64,000 nucleotides of DNA, taken from an uncultured Pseudomonadota bacterium (GTDB lineage Bacteria > Pseudomonadota > Gammaproteobacteria > Ga0077536). How positions within the stretch are numbered: position 1 is the stretch's first letter; every line of letters starts with the position of its first letter. The notes beneath the pieces were generated by a model. It saw nothing but the letters and a program-made list of their open reading frames with translations, did not search any database and was not told the origin of the DNA. The DNA lies in NCBI GenBank assembly GCA_902557415.1, contig CACEAA010000003.1, positions 1-64,000 on the forward strand, in the 5' to 3' direction. Positions 1-9,087 of this stretch are shown here, piece after piece. A program made the translations under genes and the position numbers.

Positions 1-2
1 CC

Positions 3-953
3 GAATCAACGCCATGCAGTACTGTTAACAAAATGTGCGGGTCGGGCATGAAAACAGTAATGATGGCGCATGATGCTATAAACGCTGGTTCTGCAGAGGT
101 TGTAGTTGCTGGAGGTATGGAAAGTATGACGAATGCGCCGTATATTTTGCCCAAAGTACGGAGCGGTATGCGCTTAGGTCATGGGGAAGTTTTAGACCAT
201 ATGTTTGTTGACGGACTCGAGGATGCGTTTGACAAAGGAAGGCTTATGGGCAGCTTTGCGGAAGACTGTGCTAGTAAGTATGATTTTTCGAGAGAAGCGC
301 AGGATGCTTACGCCATCGAGTCGTTGAAGAGGGCCAAAAATGCAATTGATAAGGGCTTGTTTGCTGAAGAGATAGAGCCCGTGAAAATTTCTACGCGCAA
401 GGGCGATGTTGTTATTGATACGGACGAGCAACCAGGTAAAGCACAGCTAGATAAAATTCCGAATTTGAGGCCTGCTTTTGCGAAAGACGGTACCGTAACG
501 GCTGCAAATTCGAGCTCTATTTCTGATGGCGCTGCTGCTGTCATATTATGCTCTGAATCTAAGGCGAGCGAGCTAGGTCTGAAGCCTGTGGCGCGTATTT
601 TAGGTCACAGTTCTCACGCACAGGCACCAGGATGGTTTACTACGGCTCCTGTAGACGCTATTAAAAAATTAATGAAGAAACTCGATTGGACTGTCGATGA
701 TGTTGACCTTTTTGAGGTGAACGAAGCGTTTGCGGTTGTGCCCATGGCGGCGATGCATGATGTAGGTATACCGCATGAAAAATTAAATGTTCGGGGTGGG
801 GCATGCGCCTTAGGGCACCCTGTTGGCGCGTCAGGCGCTCGCATCATTGTTACATTAGCACAAGCCCTGAAGGATTCAGGTGGTAAAAAGGGTGTGGCTA
901 GCTTGTGCATAGGTGGGGGCGAAGCAACCGCGGTCGCTATTGAATTGGCTTAA
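3..953 (+). CDS. Thiolase (acetyl-CoA C-acyltransferase), 5' end outside the window
   Basis: Degradative thiolase that would cleave a 3-ketoacyl-CoA with CoA, or condense two acetyl-CoA, in the cytoplasm. The reading frame is open from base 3, so the N-terminus lies upstream of the window. The visible part begins just before the nucleophile motif TVNKMCGSGMK. The C-terminal half carries GGACALGHPVGASG with the active-site histidine and SLCIGGGEA with the second catalytic cysteine. All three catalytic positions of the family are therefore present. It is followed by the unrelated gene tag. Substrate chain length cannot be told from sequence; acetoacetyl-CoA thiolase is a fair guess. Confidence 0.93.
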   Translation, partial: ESTPCSTVNKMCGSGMKTVMMAHDAINAGSAEVVVAGGMESMTNAPYILPKVRSGMRLGHGEVLDHMFVDGLEDAFDKGRLMGSFAEDCASKYDFSREAQDAYAIESLKRAKNAIDKGLFAEEIEPVKISTRKGDVVIDTDEQPGKAQLDKIPNLRPAFAKDGTVTAANSSSISDGAAAVILCSESKASELGLKPVARILGHSSHAQAPGWFTTAPVDAIKKLMKKLDWTVDDVDLFEVNEAFAVVPMAAMHDVGIPHEKLNVRGGACALGHPVGASGARIIVTLAQALKDSGGKKGVASLCIGGGEATAVAIELA

Positions 954-1034
954 AGTAGAATTCCTGTTGTATTATTTTTCGCGCGCTTTTTTCATTGATC
1001 TTAAAAAGTTGCGCGAGGCATCAAAGATATAGCA

Positions 1035-1574
1035 ATGGTGCGATGTGCCTGGGTAGATCTTACTAAGCCAGACTATGTGGCATATCACGATGAAGAATGG
1101 GGGGTTCCACAATTAGATGACAACAAGTTATTTGAGGCATTGTGCCTAGAGGGGGCTCAGGCTGGGTTAAGCTGGTACACTATTTTAAAAAAAAGAGAAG
1201 GTTATCGAGAGGCCTTTTCTCAATTCAGTTTGATTGATGTAGCTTCCTACTGTGAGTCCGATATAGAGAGGTTGTTGTCTGATACGCGTATCGTGCGGCA
1301 CGAAGGCAAGGTCCGCTCTGTCGTAAGTAATGCGCATGCATGCCTGCGCTGTGCATCTGAATTGGGTTCATTTAGAGAATTTATTTCGAATACTTGGGCT
1401 GGGTGCTTAGGTACCGAACGCTATGAGATTTTTAGTGGACGCATGAAGAAGGCAGGTTTTAAATTTGTAGGGCCGAAGATACTAGAGTCGTTTGCGCAAG
1501 CGGTAGGACTGGTAAACGATCATTCTCAGGAGTGTTTCAGATATCCCATTATCAACGCGTTGATAAAGGAGTGA
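1035..1574 (+). CDS. tag: DNA-3-methyladenine glycosylase I
   Basis: Base-excision repair enzyme that removes 3-methyladenine from alkylated DNA. The 179-residue protein has the family's usual size. It opens MVRCAWV and continues YHDEEWG, with the catalytic-pocket segment LEGAQAGLSW (Glu39, matching Glu38 of E. coli Tag). The zinc site is intact: Cys4 and His18 near the start, and NDHSQEC near the end supply the four ligands with the E. coli spacing. No close operon partner is visible; it lies convergent to the YCF48-like gene. Assignment is secure. Confidence 0.96.
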   Translation: MVRCAWVDLTKPDYVAYHDEEWGVPQLDDNKLFEALCLEGAQAGLSWYTILKKREGYREAFSQFSLIDVASYCESDIERLLSDTRIVRHEGKVRSVVSNAHACLRCASELGSFREFISNTWAGCLGTERYEIFSGRMKKAGFKFVGPKILESFAQAVGLVNDHSQECFRYPIINALIKE

Positions 1575-1578
1575 AGCC

Positions 1579-1623
1579 TCGGTCATCCCCCCATCACTCG
1601 TCGATGCTAGGGGTGGTGACCGA
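1579..1623. terminator. Stem-loop between convergent genes
   Basis: Interrupted inverted repeat in the gap between tag and the convergent YCF48-like gene. TCGGTCA at 1579-1585 pairs with TGACCGA at 1617-1623, and the stem continues with C-rich against G-rich strands (about 1587-1592 and 1610-1615) with one mismatch. There is no clear T-run on either side, so it may be a weak bidirectional terminator or an RNA 3'-end protector. Confidence 0.5.
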
Positions 1624-1632
1624 CGCGAATAT

Positions 1633-2907
1633 TTATCTCAGCAAAGGTACTCTGGAAACCGAACCATTATCCACCAAGATAGCGGTGCCCCTTCCTCCAA
1701 GCACGAGCAATTTACCATTAGGAAGCTCAACAGGCGTTTTAATCCAAGATAGAAGTTTTAGTTCTGTTCTATCAGCCAGCGTCCACTCGTCACCCTTTAG
1801 GGTCCCGATAAGGCCAACCGCGCCTGAAATTACTGGAGTCCCGTCTTGAGATAGGACAACTCCGAATATGCCTTCACGCCCTGGTTTGGGATTATCCTCC
1901 CAAGTTTCCCCGTTATCTAAACTCTTTTGATTCACACCTGCCGCTCCGGTCAACCAAATTTCATTTCCTCGCTGGTAGCCAGCCATCCAGTAAGCGGGTT
2001 CAGGCTCTCTAGGCACGATTTCAGTATCGCGTCTTATCCAGGTTTCTCCGCCGTCATCACTTTGTAAGATCATGCCAAATTCGCCTGCTAGAGTAACTCT
2101 TCCTTCGTTCAGCATTACAACATTCCAGGAAACGTCTCCCTTTCGGAAAGGAGGGCCAGGAGCAAATTTGCTCGCAACCACTGGGGCAGGATCCATATCA
2201 AGTTCTTTTTGAAACTGTATAAAGCCTTCGTCGGGGTATAAAATATAATCTTCTTCCTCAACGGCAGGCTTGCCTCCAACACTGGCGGTAAACATTAAGG
2301 TTTCAGTGTCTAGGTTGGAAACTCCTAGGTACCAGTCCGCAGGAAAGTTTCCTGGAAATTCTGTGAGGGGAAGAGTGACCTCATCGATGATAACTTCTTC
2401 ATAGTTGGTCATGTCTGTACTGCGATAAATCAAACCACGTCCGCCTACTACCCAAATACTTTTGCCGTCTGATTCTATGTCGAGGATCGGCTCTTCGTAC
2501 TCCGATAGCTGCGCTATCTCAGATACATTTTCTCCGTCAAATTTATATAGCATTCCAGTAGAGCTTCCAAGGAGAGCTTCTCGACTTGAAATTGCATGCA
2601 AGCTAGTAAAGTCTACATTCGGCGTGTCTTTAACGAGCGTTAGCAAGGCAGCGTTATCCGTCAATTCGACCAATCCGACCGTACCATGTTGGCCAGCGAC
2701 AAGAATTCGCTCCATTCCCTCTAAGTAGTCCGCATCCATTACATCGACGTATGTTGTGCTGGGTGTACTCACAACACCAGTCGCGCCAGCCCCATCGGGC
2801 GCTGATTCTTGTGCTAAGGCATTGGTCGTGCCAAAACCCAATATCACGGAGGTAAATATTTGTGTGAATTTTGATTTGAAGATCATGAAGTATTTCCTGT
2901 TTTTCAT
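1633..2907 (-). CDS. Secreted YCF48/BNR-repeat beta-propeller-like protein
   Basis: Predicted exported protein of 424 residues. The N-terminus has lysines, then a hydrophobic stretch (about residues 15-30) ending in NALAQES, a plausible signal peptidase I site. The rest is built of beta-propeller-type repeats. Two clear Asp-box/BNR units are SDDGGETW and SLDNGETW, in the order typical of YCF48/Hcf136-like proteins, whose known member helps assemble photosystem II. In heterotrophic proteobacteria this family commonly sits beside RND permease, DUF1302 and DUF1329 genes, as it does here, so a periplasmic helper of that envelope module is the likely role. No enzymatic activity should be assumed. 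Confidence 0.75.
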   Translation of the reverse strand: MKNRKYFMIFKSKFTQIFTSVILGFGTTNALAQESAPDGAGATGVVSTPSTTYVDVMDADYLEGMERILVAGQHGTVGLVELTDNAALLTLVKDTPNVDFTSLHAISSREALLGSSTGMLYKFDGENVSEIAQLSEYEEPILDIESDGKSIWVVGGRGLIYRSTDMTNYEEVIIDEVTLPLTEFPGNFPADWYLGVSNLDTETLMFTASVGGKPAVEEEDYILYPDEGFIQFQKELDMDPAPVVASKFAPGPPFRKGDVSWNVVMLNEGRVTLAGEFGMILQSDDGGETWIRRDTEIVPREPEPAYWMAGYQRGNEIWLTGAAGVNQKSLDNGETWEDNPKPGREGIFGVVLSQDGTPVISGAVGLIGTLKGDEWTLADRTELKLLSWIKTPVELPNGKLLVLGGRGTAILVDNGSVSRVPLLR

Positions 2908-3031
2908 CGTAAACCGATAGACTAATTTTTCGAAATGCTCACTGCCCGCAAGCTCCCAATGTTCTTAAAAAATGGTGCGTGGTGCCCACATGGCCGTTAA
3001 AGTATCAGTAATTGCCATCGTCATACAATAC

Positions 3032-3520
3032 CTAAGGTTTAAATTCCTGATAGCCACCGCGATAATATAGCAGAGGGCCGTCGTCTGTATCACTGCTGGT
3101 CCAGCCCTTAACTAGGCCGCACACAATTTGATGATCACCACCTTCATACACATTATAAACCGAGCACTCTATCGATAAAAGCGCTCCGGAGATTAACGGT
3201 ATTCCAAGTTCTCCTGAGGACCAATCTATATTTTGGAATTTGTCGACACCCTTCTTGGCAAAGTTATTAGAAATAGATTGCTGTGTTGCAGACAGCATAT
3301 TTATCCCAAACAGCCGTGTTTCAAGCATTGGCCCTAATGTGTCAGAATTATTGTCTACACAGACAAGATACATCGGAGGAGTCAATGAGAGAGAGGTTAT
3401 CGCGTTCATAGTCAGCCCGAACGGATCGCCTGCTTTGTCTATAGTTGTGACTATAGATACTCCAGAAGCCCACAGGCCGCAAGCCTTTCTGAACGCATCC
3501 GAATCAAATTTGTCATTCAT
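3032..3520 (-). CDS. Flavin reductase (FMN-binding split-barrel family)
   Basis: Short flavin reductase of 162 residues, HpaC/ActVB type, which reduces free FMN or FAD with NAD(P)H for a partner monooxygenase. Family landmarks are ASGVSIVTT near residue 20, the TMNAITSLSLTPP segment that holds the isoalloxazine ring, NNFAKKG, and GDHQIVCGLV near the C-terminus. It ends about 125 bases upstream of the YCF48-like gene on the same strand. It is a candidate electron donor for FMN-type LLM monooxygenases encoded 37-55 kb away, but that link is inference because the genes are not adjacent. Confidence 0.85.
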   Translation of the reverse strand: MNDKFDSDAFRKACGLWASGVSIVTTIDKAGDPFGLTMNAITSLSLTPPMYLVCVDNNSDTLGPMLETRLFGINMLSATQQSISNNFAKKGVDKFQNIDWSSGELGIPLISGALLSIECSVYNVYEGGDHQIVCGLVKGWTSSDTDDGPLLYYRGGYQEFKP

Positions 3521-3956
3521 AGTTAACCGCTTTTAAGTAGTAAAGATTGTGTAATGTGCAACAAATATACAGCCGGGTGCAAGCGAAACAAGTTTGCTGA
3601 CCTCTAGTTACTTGCATTGGTTCGGTACTCACTAGTTTGCGTGAATAATCGCGGTGTAATATACGGGCAGAATAATTTTTAGCTAAATTGCTCATAGTTT
3701 ACGCAAAAACTGCTATTTCTGATGAATGAAATTAAGGCGATTGAATCGGCTTTGGAGAGGTGTTTTATGGTGGCTATTGTGTGTGGTTTAAAAGCAACGT
3801 AATTAATGTTTACCTTTTACCACAAACGTGACAAAATCACGCGTGATGAATTAATCGACCCTGCAAATCATTTGGCATTAGGGTCAGAGAGCTTCATTAT
3901 ATAGACGTCACATCCGATTTGTGACCGGTTAACATTACGCGCGGGAGGAATAGACA
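3521..3956. promoter_or_regulatory. 436-base divergent intergenic region with repeated TGA-type half-sites
   Basis: Regulatory region between the divergent flavin reductase and RND permease genes. No gene was recognised in it. It contains CGTGA at 3827-3831 and TCACG at 3837-3841, overlapping a perfect 12-base palindrome ATCACGCGTGAT at 3836-3847, and further down an inverted repeat GTCACA-N7-TGTGAC at 3907-3925. The permease ribosome binding site GGAGGA (3944-3949) lies 7 bases before a TTG start. No convincing -35/-10 pair could be chosen by eye. Confidence 0.55.
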
Positions 3957-6353
3957 TTGTCTGAGAACGGATTAACGAGAGGCCAAAGGCTTGCGAATTG
4001 GATGTTGGACAACCGTATGACGACGGTACTTGGCATCGTTATCCCGACGCTGTTGTTGGCTTGGTCATTGCCATCAATTGAAGTTTACTCTCGATTTGCG
4101 GATCTGCTGCCCGCAAAACACGATTATATAAAAAATTATAATCGCATGAAGCAAACGTTTGGCGGAGCTAACGTTGTGACGATGTCGATAGAGGTCGAGG
4201 GCGATCAAGATATTTTTACTACTGAGACCTTGAATCAAATTAAGTATGTGACTGACGAGGTCGATATGATTCAGGGGGTGAACCATTATCAAGTCGCCAG
4301 TATAGCCCATCCAAAGATACGTAGAATTAGAACTACAGCCGGCGGACTGATCAAGTCCGAGCCTGTGCTTCCTCGGGATATTCCAACTGAGCCTGACAAG
4401 TTGAAACAACTCCGAGAAGAATCTTTTAATAACGATATCGTATATGGAACTTATATCTCAACGGACGGCAAGGCTGCTTTAATTCTCGCAGGATTCGATG
4501 AAGAGCGATTAGACTACAACAAAATTTTTACGCGTCTCAAAGAGCTTAAAGTAGAAATTGAGGAAGCTGGCAACACCAAATTGTATATAGCTGGTGAGCC
4601 TATGCTGAAGGGTTGGATTTACTACCACTCGGCTGAGTTAACTTTGATTTTTGGTATTACTTTCGCCGTCATGGTCTTGCTGCTCTACTTACACTTTGGC
4701 TCGCTCGCGGGCGTGTTCGTTCCATTACTCGGTACGGGTATGGCCTGTGTGTGGGGCTTGGGCTTTGTAGGATGGATGGATTTTAATTTAGATCCGCTAA
4801 TTCTTGTTGTGCCGATTCTGATCTCGGCGCGTACAGCAAGTCACTGTGTTCAAATGATGGAGCGATTTCATGACGAGATCCGTAAAGGTGAATCGAGAGA
4901 TTCTGCGGTCAGAACCAGTATGGGAGAATTGTTGGTTCCCGCTTCAATCGCTATATTTACCGACGCGGCCGGGCTATACGTTCTAACAGTGTCGTCTATT
5001 CCGATTATTGCAAAACTAGGATACTTCTGTAGTTTCTGGTCTCTGAGTAACTTAGTTACTGTGACTGTCTTGGTACCTATAGTTCTTTCTTACCTGCCGT
5101 CCCCTAAAGTAAGTCAAGAGGAAGATAAACATGTTTACTCAATGATCATGAGTAAGTGGTCTAATTTTTTAGTCTCTGATCGTGCTCCGAAACCTATTTT
5201 TGGGCTAGCGCTAATACTGATTGGATTTGCGGTATTTTATGCAAAAGACATGGTAGTAGGCGAGAATATGCCTGGTTCACCAATATTGTTCCCAGATTCT
5301 GAGTACAACGTTGCGGCAAAAGCGATAGCCGATAAATTTGCGGGTGCGAATCAATTTAGTATTTATTTTGAGGCTGATGAAGCGCACAAGATGAAAGATC
5401 CGGAAGTTGTGGCGGTAATGGAGAAGTTCGGGTTGTACATGGCGGACACCTTAGGATACGGGGGAACAAGGACGATTCCTCACCTGGTCCGCTCAATAAA
5501 CCGACTCTATCATTATGATGATCCCCGATGGTCATTGGTTCCTTCTAGCCAGCGTGATATTGGGAATACTTTGTTCATGTATGAAGCGGGTGCGGCGATA
5601 CCTGGCGTTATTCTAGAATACATGGACTTAGAAGGGCGAACCGCTAATTTTGTTGTGTTCTACAAAGATGCTACTGGACCGACGGTAACTGAAGCCGTGA
5701 TTAAGGCTAAGGAGTTTCTGGCTGAACATCCGATGGAAGGTGTAACCCCGAGGTTTGCTGGAGGAATTATCGGAACTACCGCGGCGGGGAACGAAGAAGT
5801 AGAGCAATCTGAATTAAATCAAACTATTCTTATTATGGTTGTGGTGATGGCGTCAGTTATAGCTACATACCGATCAATTACGGCAGCATTACTTGTATTC
5901 GTGGTACTCGCCATGGCAGTGGTGATAAACAGAGCTTATATGGGATTTAGAGGCATTGGATTAAACATCAATACCTTGCCGGTAACTGCCGTCGGTATTG
6001 GTATAGGGGTTGATTACGCAATCTACATGCTTGATAGGATTCGAGAGGAAGTAAGGCACAGGTCGATTGATGATGCTGTAAAAGTCGCTCTATCAACCAC
6101 CGGTGCTGCGGTATTGTTCACGGCGGTAACGGTTGTGGCTGGAATAGCATACTGGATATTTGGTTCATCGCTCCGATTTAATAGTGAGATGGCAATGCTT
6201 TTGTCACTGTTAATGGTGAGCAATATGATCGGGGCGATTTCTCTGTTGCCTCTGTTAGTTAAAGTGTTTAAGCCTAGCTTTGTAATGAAGTCACAAGTGG
6301 ATGAATCCTCCACAGGTGATGAGTCTACAGAGCCTGCAAATACTGCGGCCTAG
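3957..6353 (+). CDS. RND/MMPL-superfamily permease
   Basis: Inner-membrane transporter of 798 residues in the RND superfamily, of the kind that exports lipids or hydrophobic compounds using the proton gradient. One N-terminal transmembrane helix (about residues 22-40) is followed by a periplasmic domain, then a five-to-six-helix bundle (about 225-385), a second periplasmic domain, and a second bundle at the C-terminus. The last bundle contains the diagnostic LPVTAVGIGIGVDYAIY stretch. Start is TTG, chosen because of the strong GGAGGA site 7 bases upstream. It leads a run with the DUF1302, HEAT and DUF1329 genes, which suggests a transenvelope assembly. Substrate and direction of transport are unknown. 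Confidence 0.88.
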   Translation: MSENGLTRGQRLANWMLDNRMTTVLGIVIPTLLLAWSLPSIEVYSRFADLLPAKHDYIKNYNRMKQTFGGANVVTMSIEVEGDQDIFTTETLNQIKYVTDEVDMIQGVNHYQVASIAHPKIRRIRTTAGGLIKSEPVLPRDIPTEPDKLKQLREESFNNDIVYGTYISTDGKAALILAGFDEERLDYNKIFTRLKELKVEIEEAGNTKLYIAGEPMLKGWIYYHSAELTLIFGITFAVMVLLLYLHFGSLAGVFVPLLGTGMACVWGLGFVGWMDFNLDPLILVVPILISARTASHCVQMMERFHDEIRKGESRDSAVRTSMGELLVPASIAIFTDAAGLYVLTVSSIPIIAKLGYFCSFWSLSNLVTVTVLVPIVLSYLPSPKVSQEEDKHVYSMIMSKWSNFLVSDRAPKPIFGLALILIGFAVFYAKDMVVGENMPGSPILFPDSEYNVAAKAIADKFAGANQFSIYFEADEAHKMKDPEVVAVMEKFGLYMADTLGYGGTRTIPHLVRSINRLYHYDDPRWSLVPSSQRDIGNTLFMYEAGAAIPGVILEYMDLEGRTANFVVFYKDATGPTVTEAVIKAKEFLAEHPMEGVTPRFAGGIIGTTAAGNEEVEQSELNQTILIMVVVMASVIATYRSITAALLVFVVLAMAVVINRAYMGFRGIGLNINTLPVTAVGIGIGVDYAIYMLDRIREEVRHRSIDDAVKVALSTTGAAVLFTAVTVVAGIAYWIFGSSLRFNSEMAMLLSLLMVSNMIGAISLLPLLVKVFKPSFVMKSQVDESSTGDESTEPANTAA

Positions 6354-6478
6354 CAGATAAACTGAGAAATCGTGAATAGAAAGCTTTAAAACATATTAAA
6401 TGTGGTTTAAAGTGATAATAAAGGGAGCTGTCGGAGATCCGCAAGGCTAACCGAAAGCTAAACAATAAGAGGGGACAC

Positions 6479-8953
6479 ATGGGAGATTTAACCATGAGAC
6501 ACTTAAAAGGCACTTTTAAAGTAGCTGCTTTTGCATTGGTTTTAGCGTTATTCGCTGGCCAGTCGCAAGCCCGCATAACAGTTGACGCTTTTGGCGGCGA
6601 ACTGGAAGTGGAAGGCTTTTTAAAGAGTGAGGTTCGTTCACGAGTATTGAACGGTAAGACTTATCTAGGCCAATGGATTAACCAGTTTCAAGTCGAAGCT
6701 GCATTAAGCTATGTGGATGTCGGTATATTTGACGAATTAACATTCGTGGCGATAGCTCGACCTGAGTACGATATAGTTCAAGACATGGGTGACCTGTCTA
6801 GCAACCATATCGGTGAGGGTACAACGGGTGTATCAACTAGTGACCGTCAAAAATTCAACGAGTACAACGACCGGTTAGGCTGGGGTGGTTTTGAATTCAT
6901 CGGATTCGGTAAAACGACTACTGGTGGTATAGGTCAGCTACAGAGGCATGGTCTGAAAAATGACGATTGGTTCGCTACGAACTTTGAGGTTGCATTTGGA
7001 ACGGACAGATATCTCAATAAGATGAGTAACTCTGGTACCTATGCGCCTCTTGATTCGGCTACCGGCCATCTTTACACTGCAACTGGTGGTTTTCCGTTGG
7101 TGGTACAAAAATCATCCAACATGAACTTGGATTGTAAAGGTTGTACTGATCTGAACGTCGATAACATCGATGTTGCTACAGGTAATACTGATTCGAACGG
7201 TCGACTTTATCCGTTCCGTGAGTTGTACGCGGATGCGATTATTGGAGATTTTTGGATAAGATTAGGTAAGCAGCAAATCGTATGGGGTAAAACTGACTTT
7301 TTCCGATTGCAGGATTTAATCAACCCAGTCGACTTTGGGCGGCATTTTTTCTTTGATTCATTCGAGGATATACGTATACCACAGTGGATGGCATCTATTC
7401 AGTGGAAAGCGGGATCAATTGGTCCTCTAACAGATAACGCAATACAGGTAGTCTGGAACTTCGATGAATTTCAAGGCGTAGGTCTTGGAAACCCATCAAC
7501 ATTTTGGGCGCACCCATTCTCGAAAGATATCAGTACTTTCGCGATTTACAACACGTACTTCTCACCAGAGCCATGTATGGCGGGTCAGACAATGACTCAA
7601 GACTACAGCTCTGGCTATGCAGGTGCGGCCGCAATTGATACTTCTAAACTACGTGCAGAAGATCGCTGTGGATACTACGGTCCTAACGACAACCGAACTC
7701 CTTCTGGATTCGGTCAGCCAGTTGGTCTTAGTGCAAACTTGAGACCTGATTGGGATATCAAAAATACTGAAGCTGGTTTCAGATGGGAATTCCGTCTAGC
7801 TGATTTCAGATTCGCGGTATCACACTGGTACGGTTGGAACGATGTACCTGTGTTCAAGTTCCATTCGGTTAACCTACCTACACGGCACTTGACAGCTGCG
7901 GGTATCAACGCAAACGCACCAACTGACGTACTGATTGGTGACCTAGCTTGGGCGCGTTCTATAAATGCCACTACGTCCGGAGTGACAGGTGGTGCCGACT
8001 ACTCAACAGGCGATCTGCTAGCGCTTGCACAAGCCGAGGCCTCATCAAACAGCACAGCAAGTTTGGGAACGGGAACCGGTGGTTACGTGGACCCGATAAT
8101 CGTAACTGATCCATTGAACGCGGCGCACATCCTGAATCAATACGCAACTTCGTCTGACATGAGAGCTGCGGCAGGAGCGGCGATCACCAATGGTCACTTT
8201 TCTAACCTTTGGGCGGCACTAGATGAAACATACTTCGGTGCTGGATCCAACTGGCAGAATTGTGGAAGTGACGGTGGAGTGTTCTGTAGCCCGCTCGCAG
8301 GCGGACAGACATCAATGGTCTACAAGCAGGCTCACACAGTGGGCTTAGCAATGGACTACTTTGAGTCTTATTCTGGTGTTGTAATGCGAATTGAATCGTC
8401 TTGGACATTCGATGAGCTTTATAACAACACTATGCGATCTGACTGGGTTGACGAAGGAGACGTAATGCGTTTCTCACTCGGCTTTGACAGACCAACATTT
8501 ATACCGTTCTTAAATAAAGATCGTACATTCTTCTTATCACTTCAGATTTTTGATACCTGGTATCTCGATCATGAAGGTGACAAAAACACGGGTATGTTCG
8601 TGGATGAGCATAACTGGATAACTACGTTCTTCTTTATCGGTAACTACATGCGTGACAAAGTTAAGCCAATTGGGTTCTATGTTTGGGAAGAAGCATCTAA
8701 CTCACATGTCGCTGGTTTTAACGTTGAGTGGTTGATTGATAACCATTGGTCAATCAAGTCTGGTTTTCACCTAATTTGGGGTGGACACAAGAATACTACG
8801 CATGATACTGGACCATTCACAAACTACATCACTGAAGGCTCAAATGGCCTACAGAATCCTTTTGTTACGTCCGTCTTCGGACCTGGACGACAAGGTATTG
8901 GTAGTGTGAGAAACTACGACGAAGTCACATTTGAGCTGAAATATCAGTTCTAA
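6479..8953 (+). CDS. DUF1302-family outer-membrane beta-barrel protein
   Basis: Predicted outer-membrane protein of 824 residues. A signal peptide (hydrophobic segment VAAFALVLALFAG, then GQSQA before RIT) precedes a long chain rich in alternating aromatic/polar strands. The LGKQQIVWGKTDFF segment with the following NPVDFGRHFFF is characteristic of DUF1302. The C-terminus ends in FELKYQF, a typical barrel-insertion signal with terminal Phe. Members are usually around 550-650 residues; the excess lies in loop-like, Gly/Ser/Cys-containing insertions (roughly residues 185-235, 355-400 and 500-590). An alternative start is ATG 6494, also preceded by GGGAG. It lies 125 bases after the RND gene and is closed by a strong terminator. 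Confidence 0.85.
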   Translation: MGDLTMRHLKGTFKVAAFALVLALFAGQSQARITVDAFGGELEVEGFLKSEVRSRVLNGKTYLGQWINQFQVEAALSYVDVGIFDELTFVAIARPEYDIVQDMGDLSSNHIGEGTTGVSTSDRQKFNEYNDRLGWGGFEFIGFGKTTTGGIGQLQRHGLKNDDWFATNFEVAFGTDRYLNKMSNSGTYAPLDSATGHLYTATGGFPLVVQKSSNMNLDCKGCTDLNVDNIDVATGNTDSNGRLYPFRELYADAIIGDFWIRLGKQQIVWGKTDFFRLQDLINPVDFGRHFFFDSFEDIRIPQWMASIQWKAGSIGPLTDNAIQVVWNFDEFQGVGLGNPSTFWAHPFSKDISTFAIYNTYFSPEPCMAGQTMTQDYSSGYAGAAAIDTSKLRAEDRCGYYGPNDNRTPSGFGQPVGLSANLRPDWDIKNTEAGFRWEFRLADFRFAVSHWYGWNDVPVFKFHSVNLPTRHLTAAGINANAPTDVLIGDLAWARSINATTSGVTGGADYSTGDLLALAQAEASSNSTASLGTGTGGYVDPIIVTDPLNAAHILNQYATSSDMRAAAGAAITNGHFSNLWAALDETYFGAGSNWQNCGSDGGVFCSPLAGGQTSMVYKQAHTVGLAMDYFESYSGVVMRIESSWTFDELYNNTMRSDWVDEGDVMRFSLGFDRPTFIPFLNKDRTFFLSLQIFDTWYLDHEGDKNTGMFVDEHNWITTFFFIGNYMRDKVKPIGFYVWEEASNSHVAGFNVEWLIDNHWSIKSGFHLIWGGHKNTTHDTGPFTNYITEGSNGLQNPFVTSVFGPGRQGIGSVRNYDEVTFELKYQF

Positions 8954-8981
8954 TATTACTAGTCTAAGTTGAAAAAATTAG

Positions 8982-9015
8982 GGGCGGAAGGGTAAAACCT
9001 TCCGCCCTTTTTTTT
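8982..9015 (+). terminator. Strong intrinsic terminator after DUF1302 gene
   Basis: Perfect 10-base-pair stem, GGGCGGAAGG (8982-8991) with CCTTCCGCCC (8998-9007), 6-base loop, then eight T residues. It separates the RND/DUF1302 pair from the HEAT-repeat gene. Confidence 0.96.
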
Positions 9016-9087
9016 GTGCTAATATTGAACTATTTGTACTACGATGGTCGTATGAAAGTAACGAACGTTGTAATTAAGGAAATATTA

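Noticed and set aside
3722-3805. 27-codon open frame MNEIKAIES...
   Set aside because: No ribosome site and no known relative; treated as chance within the regulatory region.
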